Shown here one piece after another: positions 1 through 12,930 of a stretch of DNA of 64,000 nucleotides. Both the position numbers and the translations under genes were made by a program. Source of the DNA: Zygnema circumcarinatum (lineage: Eukaryota > Streptophyta > Zygnematophyceae > Zygnematales > Zygnemataceae). The stretch is taken from assembly GCA_037447605.1 (NCBI GenBank), contig CM074809.1, positions 727,705 through 791,704 of the forward strand, in the 5' to 3' direction. Under the pieces are notes generated by a model. That model worked only from the letters and a program-made list of their open reading frames with translations, ran no database searches and had not been told where the DNA came from. Each line of letters starts with the position of its first letter. Within the stretch, counting starts at the first letter, position 1.

Positions 1-387
1 TGACGATGATGATGATGACTTTTACGACTTCTGAAGGGAGGATGTGGCATCGATCGCACGATGGCGATGATGCCGTCAAGTGTATATGGAACATTATTAT
101 CATCATTTATTTTTGAAACCTTGATGCGCTGTACAGGTAGGGGGTCACCTCTGTCACACCTGAGAACTGAACTATCCACAGCCTCTAAAATAGCAACACC
201 TCACTGACTCTACACCTCTCTCTCTTCTGATGGCAAGGACGATTTCCACGTCTTCCAACTCGCAAACTTTCCTTTGGTTTCTGATGGCCATACCGTAATG
301 CATGTAACTGGCCATCAAAAGCTAAAGGAAAGTTACATGCATTAGGGTGTGGGCGTATGCCGATCTTTCCTTTGAGAGCTTCGGCAC
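1..387. other. 3' flank of the helicase gene with a dispersed-repeat fragment
   Basis: No convincing coding sequence. Bases about 40-95 read, in reverse complement, like the repeat unit at 61.57-61.9 kb (tgatggcatcatcgcc followed by gatcgatgccacatcc). The rest is probably the 3' untranslated region and downstream flank of the minus-strand helicase gene, whose stop codon I place at 388-390. Confidence 0.5.
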
Positions 388-3300
388 TCAATGAGTGCTC
401 TTTCTGCTGTGGGGAAACGAGCTCTCTACGGACCTCAAGCGCGTTATCGCCTTTTTCAAGATGGTCACAGCAGCCGCAGATTCGGATTCAAGTAGCTCAA
501 GGGAAGGGTACAATTCTTGAATCTTTTGAGGCGAGAGGCGTTCGTTGGCGGTAGCAACCGACTCCTGAATGCATCTGCAAAAAGTAACAAACAGGGAAGT
601 TAAGTTCTAGTCCTAGGAAGTTTCTTACTCGTCGGCTGAGCTTTGGAGGCTAGGTTTATCATGTTCTAGCGGCAACACGTGCAACTTCAACTCTTGTTCA
701 AGTTAGGGTCTCAATTTAATGATAGCAAACAAGTTCAACGTCAGCAGAATAAGGGGAAGTTAGTCATCGTGAAGGACTGTTCCTTTTGACCTCTCTAGAC
801 GCCATAAATATACAAATTTGCCATATGATCCTGCTAATCAAGTGCTCAAGCTTATCTATAACACACACCGAAAAACATTCTAATTTGTCACAGTATCGCA
901 GTTTTTCAACTAGCACCTCAATGTTCTGACGTCATAATGAAGCCTCCATCCGGACAAAATCACCCAAGCCAAGTAGTCTACTTTTCAGAGTAATTACAAA
1001 AAACCGAACTTTTTCTCAACCCAATGATGGAACCGTTAGCGTTTCAAGGAGAGGGAGGGGGGAGGGCTAAGCGAAGGGGGAGTGGGGGGGGGGATGGGGA
1101 GGAGAAGGGAGGGGGGAAGGGGTAAGGGAAGGGGAGAGAGAGGGGGAGAGAGAGAGGAGGGGGTGGGGGAGGCGAGGGGGAGGGGGAGAGAAAGGTGGGG
1201 GGGACGGGAGACGGGAAAAGGGGAGAGGGACGACAACGGCTTAAATAACCCTCTGTTAGGCATCCTTACCTCTCCCACATCACTCTCGTGAACGATAGGC
1301 TCCACATCCCCCTCGGTATCGTTTCCAGTATCTTTAGATGAGATAAGCGAGGAATCTCCTTCCTCCGCTATACAATCCATGTCTTCCTGAAATTTTATAA
1401 CTCCACTTGGCAAAATCCAGGCAGACTTACAGGCATATTTCGCGATACCAGGTAGGGAACCGTTTGCTTTTAAATGGCTCTGAATCAAGACGAGGCCTTC
1501 TAACGAGCTGCTCAGTCTCTGAGATATCAAAATCATCAACTTTTCAGGTTCAGGTTCTCCTGTTAACCACTGCAACTCCGCTTGTCTGTAAAACACCTCT
1601 CTTCGATTTGTCGGAAGGTAGTAGATGACAAGCCATAACAGGCATTCTCCTCTTGAATAGGCCATCCTAAAAAGGATATTGTCTTTTATCCTTTGAAATC
1701 TGCCACTCTCTAATTGACGTAACAACGTAAGAGTGGCGAGTCCTACACGCGAAATGATGTCTTCCAAGTCCGACCCTGTTTCCATTATCAAAAAATCTCC
1801 CATCCTTCTGCAAGACTGTGGAACAAGTTGTAAAAAGCTTCGAAGCATATATTCTGGCAGCATGAAATTGTGGCCTTCCATTGTAGCGCCTATGGCGATT
1901 GATGCAACGCTCTCCAAGAGCCAAAATAAATCCCAAGGGCTTTCAAAAGCCATGCCTGTCCAATTCCATAATATAATTTCGGTTTGTTCTGTTGTTTCAT
2001 CCAAAAACCTTGAAATGTCGCCGTTGATGGCATCTTTTATTGCCCAAACTAGTGGCATATATACATCTGCTGCATCCCCAATTTCACGACGAAGCTTTTC
2101 AGTTGAGAAGAGAGATAATTCAAAAAGTAACGCGATTGCTCTAAGCACTATTTTTCCGGATTTTCCCCTTCTTTCGTGTAAGTCCTTATAAAGCCACGGT
2201 CCAAACACGAGTTCTTCCATTGGACTTCGTGGAAACTCATCTCCGATTGTCGCTGAGATCGCTTTTGATGGTGACAGAGAAGGGAAAGTAAATTGTACGG
2301 CTAATTGCAACTTCTCTAGCCATTTCCGCCGCCGACCAAAGACGATCTCTCGTTTCTTATCAGGAACAAGGGCATCAATACCGAGTATATCTCGATTGTC
2401 TTGAAGAATATCGACCTACAAGCAATGCATGGGAATATGCAAACTCAACATGCCCTCAGTTTCTGATTGACTCCTAATCAAGTCATACATCTTTAAAGCT
2501 GTTTCCTCGCCTTCACTGACTCTAAAGAAGCAGAAGGAACGCGATTGTAAAACCAAAATGGATCTAAGCAGGACATGTCCAGTCAGAGTGAATGAACAAG
2601 ATGTAATCGATCAGCACATGCCTCATTCAGAAGTTCCGTATCAAAAAGAGGTCTGCTTTCTCTATAAAATCAACCTTACTCCACATTTGAAGTGATTCCA
2701 CAATCTTTGTTTGTGTTTATCAATCAAAATATGAACGACTTACATGTATTGCTGCCAAAGTCGCTTGCAGTTTTAATGTTGCGAGGCTCCTTACATGCGC
2801 ATCCATTGTCCTTTCCTCATGCCTGTACTCACAGCTCACCACATTCGCGCAAGACCCATAGAATGCATTCCGCCGACACAGTTCACGGAGCTCGGCCACA
2901 TGTAAACCCTTTTCTGTTGTAAAACGTAAAGAGTCGAACAGATCGACCAACAGAACTGCTCGCATCGCTTCATCGATTTCGTGTTCATTGCAGCGAAGCC
3001 ACCTCTTGTTCGAGCCCGCCATATGCTCTTTCAGAAACTCCCATTGCTCAGAGGAAGAAATTCCCCTCTTGATCGAAAAAAAATTGAAGATCTTCTCGTT
3101 CCCATCATCCGGCACAAAAAACACCCCCGAAATTGATGAACTTCTTTCTAGTCCAAAAAAACGTTGTGTGGCTTTATACTGAAACATATTCGTATTACCG
3201 CGTGGTTTTTTTCCCAAACCTTTTGACCTCAAAAGGTGACAAATCGGAAGGACCAGTTGCACGCATTTGTGTACGATGCCCTGCCAAGTTGACCACCTCA

Positions 3301-6300
3301 ATCGCACCTCTTGGTTCGTGAGATCAATGCCACATCCCTCCTTTTTTTGCACCATTGCAGTAATAACAGAGTAACAGTGCAGCGCTCCATCCAGACCCTC
3401 GAAATCAGGTAGTTCCTCATATTCCCTTATGCACTGCAGAAGTGCATCCACAGAGATGCACTGAGACTGCTCCTGTTCAATGACCCTACAATCCAAAGCA
3501 ACTCTTTTCCCACTCTTTCCACTTTCAGAGGAATATTCGATTTCTCCTTCAACATTCAATGAAGCACATATCTCCTGCGCTTCACGGAGCAGATTCAGCG
3601 AAACTTTTGAATCTCTCGTTACATTTTCCTCCTCTGAAATCTTCTCTGCACTTCGAATTTCGCAAGTTTCCCCTGATGACGTTTTTGAAGACCATTCTAT
3701 TCTCTTGGAAGCAAATTGTGAGCGAGCAGCGGAAAGATAACAACTTGCAGCTTCTTTTTTGTAGGAAGTTGCAGATTCATGGGCTCCAAGTTCCCCTGCT
3801 TTCTTATACATTGCCGCTGCTTCTTCATACTTTCCCAGCCGACGGAGAAGGGCTGCTGCTTTTGCAAAATTTTGAGCTTTTTCGTAAATTTCAATGAGCT
3901 TCTGATGGAAGCCATGCTGCCAAAGAAAGGCCTCTTTTACCTGTAAGCCGATGGTCAAGAGAGAGAGAAGATGAGAAGGTAAAGAGATGCTTAGTGCAAG
4001 AGAAGCACCAAAGAGGGAGAGAGGCAGATGGGGGGATAGCGCGAGCGAAGGAGAGAAAGAGAAAGAACATGTACGATACATGATGGTGTTGATTTTAATG
4101 TGACCTGACAGTTCACTGCATCAATGACGAGAATTAGAGAAAGCAGAAATGCCAATGGTCGATTTAAGAGAGGTCGACCGTAATTGGACGGAAGATGATG
4201 CTTCACATGCAGAAAAATGGACTATTTTTTTCGTTTCAGTAATTGTACAAATCACACAGAAAATCGAGACCCTACCCCCCCCAAACTTACGCTACCCTAC
4301 TTATATTTATGTCAATATTTCAGTCTTACCTCGAATGGTCCAACTAAAGACAGCGCAAAATCCAAACGATCATCACTTGGCGATGACCTATTGGATAGTG
4401 ATGATGTTGATGATGATCTGGTCTTTAGCCACTTTATCGCTGCCATTTCCCCAATTCTCTTTACTAGTTTGGCTTCAACGTTTTGTCGATAAAAATCATC
4501 TTGGAGTCGGGTAACAGCGACTTCCAGTAGCCCCCCATCTTTGTAGCTTCCAATTGCTTCAGAATAGCAGTTTGCTTGTTCAAAAAAACCAGCTGCTAGC
4601 TCAAAGTTTTTCGCTCTGTAGACCACCCACAGATTTACAATTTTTTCAAACAGTAATCTTAAATATAATCTTACATTTGCTAGGAAATTCTTGTCCGCAG
4701 GATGAGAGAACCCAGATTTTGAATTTTCGGCTAGTTTTTTCGAATATAGCCCACCAGGTCTCCCCACTCAACTCCACTAAACCGACCAGATGCTCAACAA
4801 GCAACCCCAATTTGATGAAAAATACTCAAGACTTTAGTGAGAAAATCGCACGTACTTGTAGTATGCTTCTGCTGCATNNNNNNNNNNTGCTGCTTTTGCA
4901 AAATTTTGAGCTTTTTCGTAAATTTCAATGAGCTTCTGATGGAAGCCATGCTGCCAAAGAAAGGCCTCTTTTACCTGTAAGCCGATGGTCAAGAGAGAGA
5001 GAAGATGAGAAGGTAAAGAGATGCTTAGTGCAAGAGAAGCACCAAAGAGGGAGAGAGGCAGATGGGGGGATAGCGCGAGCGAAGGAGAGAAAGAGAAAGA
5101 ACATGTACGATACATGATGGTGTTGATTTTAATGTGACCTGACAGTTCACTGCATCAATGACGAGAATTAGAGAAAGCAGAAATGCCAATGGTCGATTTA
5201 AGAGAGGTCGACCGTAATTGGACGGAAGATGATGCTTCACATGCAGAAAAATGGACTATTTTTTTCGTTTCAGTAATTGTACAAATCACACAGAAAATCG
5301 AGACCCTACCCCCCCCAAACTTACGCTACCCTACTTATATTTATGTCAATATTTCAGTCTTACCTCGAATGGTCCAACTAAAGACAGCGCAAAATCCAAA
5401 CGATCATCACTTGGCGATGACCTATTGGATAGTGATGATGTTGATGATGATCTGGTCTTTAGCCACTTTATCGCTGCCATTTCCCCAATTCTCTTTACTA
5501 GTTTGGCTTCAACGTTTTGTCGATAAAAATCATCTTGGAGTCGGGTAACAGCGACTTCCAGTAGCCCCCCATCTTTGTAGCTTCCAATTGCTTCAGAATA
5601 GCAGTTTGCTTGTTCAAAAAAACCAGCTGCTAGCTCAAAGTTTTTCGCTCTGTAGACCACCCACAGATTTACAATTTTTTCAAACAGTAATCTTAAATAT
5701 AATCTTACATTTGCTAGGAAATTCTTGTCCGCAGGATGAGAGAACCCAGATTTTGAATTTTCGGCTAGTTTTTTCGAATATAGCCCACCAGGTCTCCCCA
5801 CTCAACTCCACTAAACCGACCAGATGCTCAACAAGCAACCCCAATTTGATGAAAAATACTCAAGACTTTAGTGAGAAAATCGCACGTACTTGTAGTATGC
5901 TTCTGCTGCATTGCGGAAACAGTGAGCCTGCTCAAATAACTTGGCCGCTGCTCCATACGACTCGCAATACTCCATACATTTCGCTGCAGCCTTATAAAGG
6001 GCCAGCTCTTGGAATTCATCTGAAGTAACCCCCCGCCATGAAATTCCTTCATGTCAGAAAAAGGGGGCAAGAGTAAAGACCATGATCAAGATTAATTCTC
6101 TCACGAATTTTAAATCTCACATTATTACTCGTCAAACGATTTTTTTCCTAATTGGGGTTAACGTAGTATGCACACACTACAAATTGCCAATTTCATCTCA
6201 AAAATAAGACATTTCGAAGGGTCTTTTTTTTTTTTTTTTCAAATGAAGCAGCAATATTAGCCACTGCTTACTTGAGGCTTGAGCCAACAATTCTCTCCCT

Positions 6301-9300
6301 CGCGTGAAATTCCTGCTGCTCCATTCAATCCGCCCTTCCTGTCGCTTCCAGGAAGCTTCGCTCATTCGGAATTTTCGGTCATTACGAGCCATGTGAAAGC
6401 AGAATTTCGCATTACTATAATCCCTTCGTGCGAACAAAGCATCTCCTTGACTCTCCCATGCTTCAATGCTTCGCTCCTTCACTTTTCTTGGGGGCTTGAG
6501 AGGTTTGTGGGTAGTCTTCAACCACAAAACAATGCACCCACAAAACCAACCAAAGTCTCGAATCAACATCCTTTATTTTGCTTATTAGTGCGCTTTCCAT
6601 ATAACTGCATGCCTAAAAACAATTGCAGCCATGTATACAGCCCTTACACTGCCCAAAAGTTAAAATTAATTTTTTATTTTTCACCTCAATAAGGCCAAGG
6701 GATTCCCAATATCGCTGCATGGGATAACATTCGTCCAAACCGGCGTCCACAATGCAAAGGGTTTGCCTCGCTCGCGTAATGGCTGTGTACAATAGCTTCA
6801 ATTCGCTGCACAGGATATTATGCTTTTCGGACTCAAAGCGAGGAGTACCCATTTCGGGTTCTTTGCTCGACACTGCTTCCAGAATGATCCGCCATTTCGA
6901 CTTTGCGGGAGAGGTTGCAAAAAAGTCGATCAAAAGAACATCATTGAATTCCATCCCTTTCGCTTCAACGATTGTCATTATGATCGCTGAATTTATTCGC
7001 TTTCGAATTTCCTGAAACAAAGGGAGAAAACCAGGCATTTTTTGGTATAAAACGAAGGGGTAAATGGTGAACAAAATTATTCTCGTCCACACTATGAAGA
7101 AAGTGTATTTGCTATGTCTGTCTTGGGTGGGGAAATCCATTTATAAGTTTAAATTACATATTCAATTCAGGATTTCTTAAATGATTTTGTTACCTCTTTC
7201 GCTTTCTGGTCCCGGACGAGTATCACTTGATCTGCTCCAAATTCGATGTTTTTATCTTCACCGAATTCGACACTCCCGAACATTCTGATTTCGTTCTCGT
7301 CCAGTTTTTCTTTCTGCGAGCCGGCATGGACAACCCTTCTGACAGAATCAAAATCGGAAGGAATTGATCACCCCCTTCCCCTCCCTCCCCCTTCTCGCTC
7401 GCCCGCTCCTCTTCCCCCCGCCTCCCTCCTCCCCCCCTCCCGCGTCGACCCCTCCCTCCCTCCCTCACTCCCGCCCTCCCTCTTCTCGGCAGCCCTCCCC
7501 CCCAACCTCCTCCTGCCTTCCTCCTCTCCCCCTCCCTCCTCGACTCCTCCCTCCCTCCTTCCCTCCCTCCCTCCCTCCCTCCCTCCCTCCCTCTCTCCCT
7601 CCCTCCCTCCCTCCCGCCCTCCCTCTTCTCGCCCGCCCGCCCCACACCCCCCCCCCCCCCTCCCACCGCCTCCCACCTCCCTCTTCGCCCCCTCCCTCCC
7701 TCCCCCCATCCCTTTTCTTCTTCTTCTTCTTCTTCTTCTTCTTCTTCTTCTTCTTCCTTTTCTTCTTCTTCTTCTTTTTGAAATATGAATCCGTATTCGT
7801 CTTTCCTCAGCCATTTCTACAATGCTTCAATGTGCTTCATGTCTTCTAATTTCAGCCATATATCACTATTCACACGTAGCATATATGGTTTTATTAGTTT
7901 ACCGTACGGAAAACTGGTCGAGGCCCATTCTCCATGGCTTGTTCCGGTTGGAGCCGATCGATACAGCCCTGCAGAAGCAGCCAAGCAATTCGTTCAAGAA
8001 CTATTTTCAAAAGGACGTATTGAAGTAATATTTAGTAAAATAATATAATATAGCATGAAAATAATGAATAGCGACTTGCATGCAAAAATGAGCCTGTCAA
8101 ACCTTCCATATTGCTTGCTGGATTGCTGCAAAAAATAAAATGATAAGCATGAACTTCTGGGTGAAATTCAGACCTCAAAAAAGCGGTGCAACAAATCCAC
8201 AACGCTGGCGGCGAGGCCGAGAATGCCCGCGTGGGTTCGATAATTATCGGTCAAATTTTTCATTTTCGGCTGCAGCTGGCTGAGATTTCCCGTATTCGTC
8301 ACTCTGCTTGAATTCCAAAATCGGTAGAATAAGGCCTTCACCTGAAAAGAATTTCCCGTTTTCTCAGAAACCGCGAATAACGTGCAGCGGTGTCTTAAAA
8401 TGTATTTTTTGAATTGCACCATTTCAATTGAATTGGAATTGAAATCATTTCTTATATTATAAGAGGGATTCTCACTTCTTCAAAGCGGAAAGCAGATCCC
8501 GGAGCAATCGTTTGAGCCGTATCGCCCGCCAAAAAGAAACCTGCTCACCCTTAGCCTTTATTTTTCTTTATCCAACAGTTCTTTTCTTTGCTTTTACTTT
8601 TCATCCTTCTGCAGCTTTCACTATTTGGTTCTATTTTTTCTTTCTTTTTGGGAGCAGCTGTGAGTTTCTATATCCTGCATGTGATCTGCATGACAGGAAT
8701 TCAGAAAGTTCGGAAGTAATGCTCGAACTTCAATTGTCATCTTTAAAGTTTGAAAGCTTAAAGAAGCACATAAGAAGATACCGTGAGGATTGGGGCACAT
8801 CAGAAGCAAGAGCTTCACTTGCGCCAGGGTGAGGTCCTGCACAGCCCAAAAACTCCCTTAATGAAATAAGCAACCCAGAAAAAGCGATTTCAGCCAGTTG
8901 CAACACACATCATTCAGCAATGAAATTGATGGAAAAAAACAACCATGGAATGGTCCTAAGTTTTGGCTCGTACTTGCACTTCGTCGCAGTAAAATTCATG
9001 AATTGGCACTCCCAAAAACCCCACCTCACTCATTCGCTTATGTACTCTGTAGACTCTATCCTGTAAATCGCGATGGTTCTCCCCTTTCTTCAACTTCTCA
9101 TAATTTTCAAATAGTGCATAAGAGATTTCGCGGTCCAGTTGAAACATCGGGAAACTCCGCCTGCGTGCTCCAATATACGAGTTCCGATCTAAGTAGCCGA
9201 GGGGGCTTTCAACAGCCCCAATACTCCCCTGCATTGCAGAAAATAGCATGCTATGAAATAGGCCAATCCTAGTCTCTTCTTATTGATCTCGCTCCATTTT

Positions 9301-12099
9301 GAAAGATGAAAACTATACGCTCAAGAGCGATGTTAACTGGAATTGATTTGCTCTCTCTCTCTCTCTGGGATTTTCTCTCTCCATCTCTCTCTCTATCTCT
9401 CTGATTCTCTCTCCCTCTCTCTCGCTTTCTCTCTCTCCACCTCTTTGGAGAACCAAAAAGGAGGAATTTACAGAAAGGGATAGAGGGGAGGATTGCTTAA
9501 TGAAGCTTACCTTGATAAGAGACACAATTTCTGTCCATACGAGCGATGGATCGTAGTGACGAGTTTTTTTCTCATCCATTTTCCGCCAGTAATATCTCTC
9601 AAAAAGGCTGTACTCTACAGTCGTTTTCATTGTTCCACGTTTAAGGCCCCAATACCCTCCTCCTCTTTCTTCTGATACTGTGCCTTCAAGCATGGTAAGG
9701 AGCTTCTCATATGTCAGAAAAAGTGGAAAAAAATCTTCTGGCAAGTCTCTGAAGGTATCGGGAATATCGCTGAAGAGGCTTTGCTCATCTGAATCTTCAA
9801 GCAGCCCCTGCGAGAAAGGAGCGCACGATGAGCCAAAAAAGTACTGCGTTCAGTCGTGGGTCCTACTTGACTCTCAAACCGGCTTTATACTTTTCAACAC
9901 ATCGCCGCTCAGAGGCACAAAGTATGAGTGTAAAAGCAAAAGATTACAATCTCCAAAAAGCATACATATAAACCTATGGCCTCTGGAAGCCCTTTTTTCG
10001 AGTTGTTACGGTTCTTTATGGTCCTTCACTTTATGGATTTTTAGGGTTTCTTTATTCAAATTTTACCTCCAACGAATCCTTCTCTGCCATTCGCATAGCT
10101 GATTTGAAAGCTTGATCTCGTTGCTCATTCCTTTCGTTTGTTGCCCCAGCCTGCCATTTTTGGAAAACGAGCACACAAGGTATCAGAGCTTTCTTCGACA
10201 TCCCCTTTCCCTCTCCTTTTCTCTCTCTCTCTCGCTCTCCCTCTCGCCCACCCCCCTGTCGCCCTCTCTCCCTCTCCCTCTCAAGCGTCTTCCCTCCCCC
10301 CGACTTCCTCGTTCCATTTTGAAGGAGTCCCTGTGTACAGCTCGTACAGTGCCAGCTTTTCCTTGTTCTCACCATCAGCTTGCAGAAGTACCGTCGAACT
10401 CGACCGCATAGTATTGGACTGACTGTAACAAAAACTTGGTGAAGTTTACTTCCTGCTCTATCTTCTCCCCTCCGGAAAGGGTACCAAGGGCAGGCAATAG
10501 CCTGAACTGGCACTTGTTGCCGGTAATTCTGCACAATATGACCAAAGAATCTCTGGAAAAAGGCACTATTCTGAAATTTGGACAGAAATCAGAAGGGAAT
10601 CAAACCCTACAGCTGTGTCAAGAAGTTCTTTGCGCAAAGAAGTGTAGGCAGTGATCGTCTTTTCATGAAACGTTGCTCCCCACAAGGTTTAAGAAAACTC
10701 TCGACCGCTTCAGAGTTCTTTCGAATTATAGCACTGACTAGATCCATGTCCTGAGATAGGAGATGTTTCTGCAATTCCTTTTAACTAATGTTATCGCGTT
10801 TTTTAGTACTGGGAATGACGGCTTACTAGTAGAAATGTGGAGAGCATACGATACAATATGCAAGTCGTTTTTCCGGTCCCACTTCTTCCCAGAAGAAGTA
10901 CACTCGAAATCTCATCCACAACCTACATATCAAACCATGCAAGATGAATCTTGTCGCAACCTGAGAATAATCAAAACTTTTTAAAGAAGAAAGTTCCGTC
11001 TCAGCCTTCCAAGAAGTGTCCTGCCCAAAAAAGTTCCAAAAAGAGATCATAAAACCATCTGTAACGATACTCTAGAGCCGTTTCAGCTTTGGGGAGTCTG
11101 AAGCTTTTACCTCATGTTCCTCCTTTGTGAGGTGGAAGGCAAACTCCGCATCTGTGCCATCCAAAAGGCAGCGAATGACGGACCTTGAAAGAGCCACGAA
11201 CTTCGTCAAAAGCAACGAGTCTTCAGACTCAGTCGGAGCATCGTCTGCCACTTGTGGCCGGTCGACCGCTCGCATGTGTGAATCACCAAAAACGATGGCA
11301 GGTCGGTTTTCAACATTGAGCGTGCAATTCCTTAGGTGGTCCTCCGAGTAGGCTTTATGCAATTTTATGAGCCGTTTCAGAGTGGACTTTATTTCGTCTG
11401 CATTCATGAACGACAGGTTAAAGGCAGGAAGTGTAGATCGCCACAGAAACGGAGTGGCATTCAAGTTATCATTTGAAAATGCTTGTTAATACCCAGCACA
11501 GAAAAGGAAACCGGCGAGGCAAGACGTTGATAAAGTTTTGAAAAGCCTCAAGAAGTCTGATTGACATCTAAGAATGATCCCTTGAATTCTCCCACCATGA
11601 AATATAACCGTGTAAACTAGGAAACATACCGTGATTAGCGACGTTCCACACCTTCACAACTTGCATATGTGCGCCCATTGACTTATTCCACGCGACGTCA
11701 CATTGCCAAATAATCCACAAATTATTCTACCGCCAATTTCCTCGCCATAATCATTCTGTTAGACGAATCAATTTGACTTAAAAGTCCATGTGCACTGCTG
11801 CGCTGTGGGGAACACGAACTCGCACGGTTCATCGTCAAGGAGTTCGTCAAGGAGTTTTTCAATCTCTAATAGGGTGGACTCCTACTCGAGGAAAGCAAAG
11901 CGAGCACGATTGTACATATAAGCCAAAAAAACCTCACCAGAACTCTGCAATAGTACACGGGGACTTTAAGCCGGGCACACTTCAATGGTTTTTTCATTGC
12001 AGTTGTCCAATTTCCGCTGCGGAAGCAGTCAAGCTTCTTCACCACAGCGTCGCATGGGTCCCTTTGAAGACTCCGCAGGACAGACTCGGCGACGATGAC
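388..12099 (-). CDS. TRANK1-like SF1A (UvrD-type) helicase with TPR-like C-terminal repeats
   Basis: Exons, 5' to 3': 12099-11938, 11726-11630, 11397-11111, 10922-10827, 10528-10373, 10150-10067, 9807-9511, 9228-8974, 8836-8782, 8540-8476, 8341-8174, 7968-7903, 7338-7194, 7011-6685, 6515-6272, 6019-5890, 5649-5364, 3940-2744, 2415-1270, 564-388. Helicase motifs appear in order: Walker A GRSGTGKTT, DEVQD split by a phase-0 intron, GDTAQTIAPGSAFRF, NYRTHAGIL, EAKGMEFNDV, and LYTAITRAR. Upstream lies QVVKVW, typical of the family N-terminus; downstream are alpha-helical TPR-like repeats and a short coiled-coil tail. The family is annotated in plants as 'TPR and ankyrin repeat-containing protein 1' or UvrD-like helicase; its role there is poorly known. 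The first exon(s) upstream of 12099 were not found. The junction between 7903 and 7338 is out of frame by two bases, so a small exon is probably missing from my model. The N gap and duplication at 3854-5911 repeat two coding exons. Confidence 0.85.
1069..1230. repeat. GGA-rich purine tract in the last helicase intron
   Basis: About 160 bases of almost pure G and A on the plus strand, lying between the exon ending at 1270 and the last exon at 564-388. On the gene's strand it is a pyrimidine tract. The open frame through it is proline/serine/leucine-rich and low-complexity and is not part of the protein. Confidence 0.85.
3854..4877. repeat. First copy of an exact 1,024-bp direct duplication
   Basis: Identical to 4888-5911 at every point I compared, at a constant offset of 1,034 (1,024 bases plus the 10 Ns). 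It carries one whole coding exon (4615-4330) and the start of the next. See the gap entry for the interpretation. Confidence 0.97.
4878..4887. other. Assembly gap of 10 N
   Basis: The only run of Ns in the window. The base before the gap ends one copy of the 1,024-bp duplication and the base after it starts the other. Two overlapping contigs placed end to end without merging would give exactly this pattern. Confidence 0.99.
4888..5911. repeat. Second copy of the exact 1,024-bp direct duplication
   Basis: Matches 3854-4877. This copy joins correctly to the upstream exon 6019-5890, because the donor at 5890 splits a lysine codon that is completed at 5649. The exon beginning at 4974 is cut off here by the gap and is whole only in the other copy (3940-2744). 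Confidence 0.97.
7373..7778. repeat. 400-bp polypyrimidine tract: (CCCT)n then (TTC)n
   Basis: Almost uninterrupted C and T on the plus strand: CCCT tetranucleotides near 7551-7616, a C run near 7647-7658, then TTC triplets near 7713-7778. It sits inside a helicase intron. It is homopurine on the sense strand, so it could form triplex or slipped structures. The long proline/serine frames across it are artefacts. Confidence 0.95.
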
Positions 12100-12930
12100 C
12101 TAACAGAGAAACCCCCAAACATACGTGGATTTTGTTCAAGCACAGTTTTGGTTACGGCGTACTCAGACCCTTGTCACGCTTAGGCTGACAGGATAAGTAA
12201 AGCAAACGTGGCAGTACTTCAAAATATCATGCTTAATTCCAGAACAAACGGATGCGATAATCACGATGATCACAACAGCGACAGCGCTTTCTCTGCTTTC
12301 TTGGAACTGCAACTGCAAGGTGATTCTTTCTCACCAATAGCGTCTCCCCTCTATTTGCCACTCATTACAAGAATATCGAGATTACTGCATCGACCTATGA
12401 AAATTATTGCATCAACCTATATGGAACAGCATTCAAGATCCATGAAGCATTCAAGAAACAACAAGATGTGCGACTTACCGGCCATTCGGACTGGTCATCG
12501 AGCAAGACTCCCACTCCGTTCACACCGTCCCCTCTACACTCCATTCTGCTCTATTGCTGCCCTCTGTCAGCGACCCGCTTCAACTCATTCGCCAAGAAAA
12601 CTCCTGCAACTCTCTACCAGATACCCTCAATCACCACCATCCATTCCCTCCCTTCTCTGTCCCTCGAGGCGGCCTGATTGCAGGAGGGAGCCATCCCCTG
12701 CAAAAGCGGCACTTTGAACGGTACACGCTTCGTCGTGCGTTACCAAGGCCGAGCGGACCCAATCAGAATTTGCCACGTGGACAGACTCGCGGTCGTGGCG
12801 CTCTGTGACTGGTCAACCGCGTAGTCGCGTGCGCTGAGTGCCGTTCTCGCCCTGCGGCCGGCCCATGCATGCATGCCGCCGTGGCATGTGCCATCGGCCG
12901 CAGGAACTGGCCCTCTGCAGGGTACTTTTA
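12100..12930. other. Upstream flank of the helicase gene
   Basis: The missing 5' exon(s) of the helicase should lie here or just beyond, but I could not identify them. The 12.73-12.92 kb part is GC-rich and contains CCAAT at 12759-12763 followed ten bases later by the perfect G-box CCACGTGG at 12773-12780. No other gene seen. Confidence 0.4.
12923..12930. repeat. Target-site duplication, left copy (TACTTTTA)
   Basis: Direct repeat of the 8 bases at 13880-13887, immediately outside the foldback element. Confidence 0.9.

Noticed and set aside
7246-7849. Long proline/serine and arginine/glycine frames across the CT tract
   Set aside because: All six frames stay open because the DNA is almost pure pyrimidine; the frames have no domain and lie within an intron of the helicase.
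11788-12183. Plus-strand frame of 131 residues
   Set aside because: It is antisense to a good helicase exon (12099-11938) that fits the family and its neighbours in phase.
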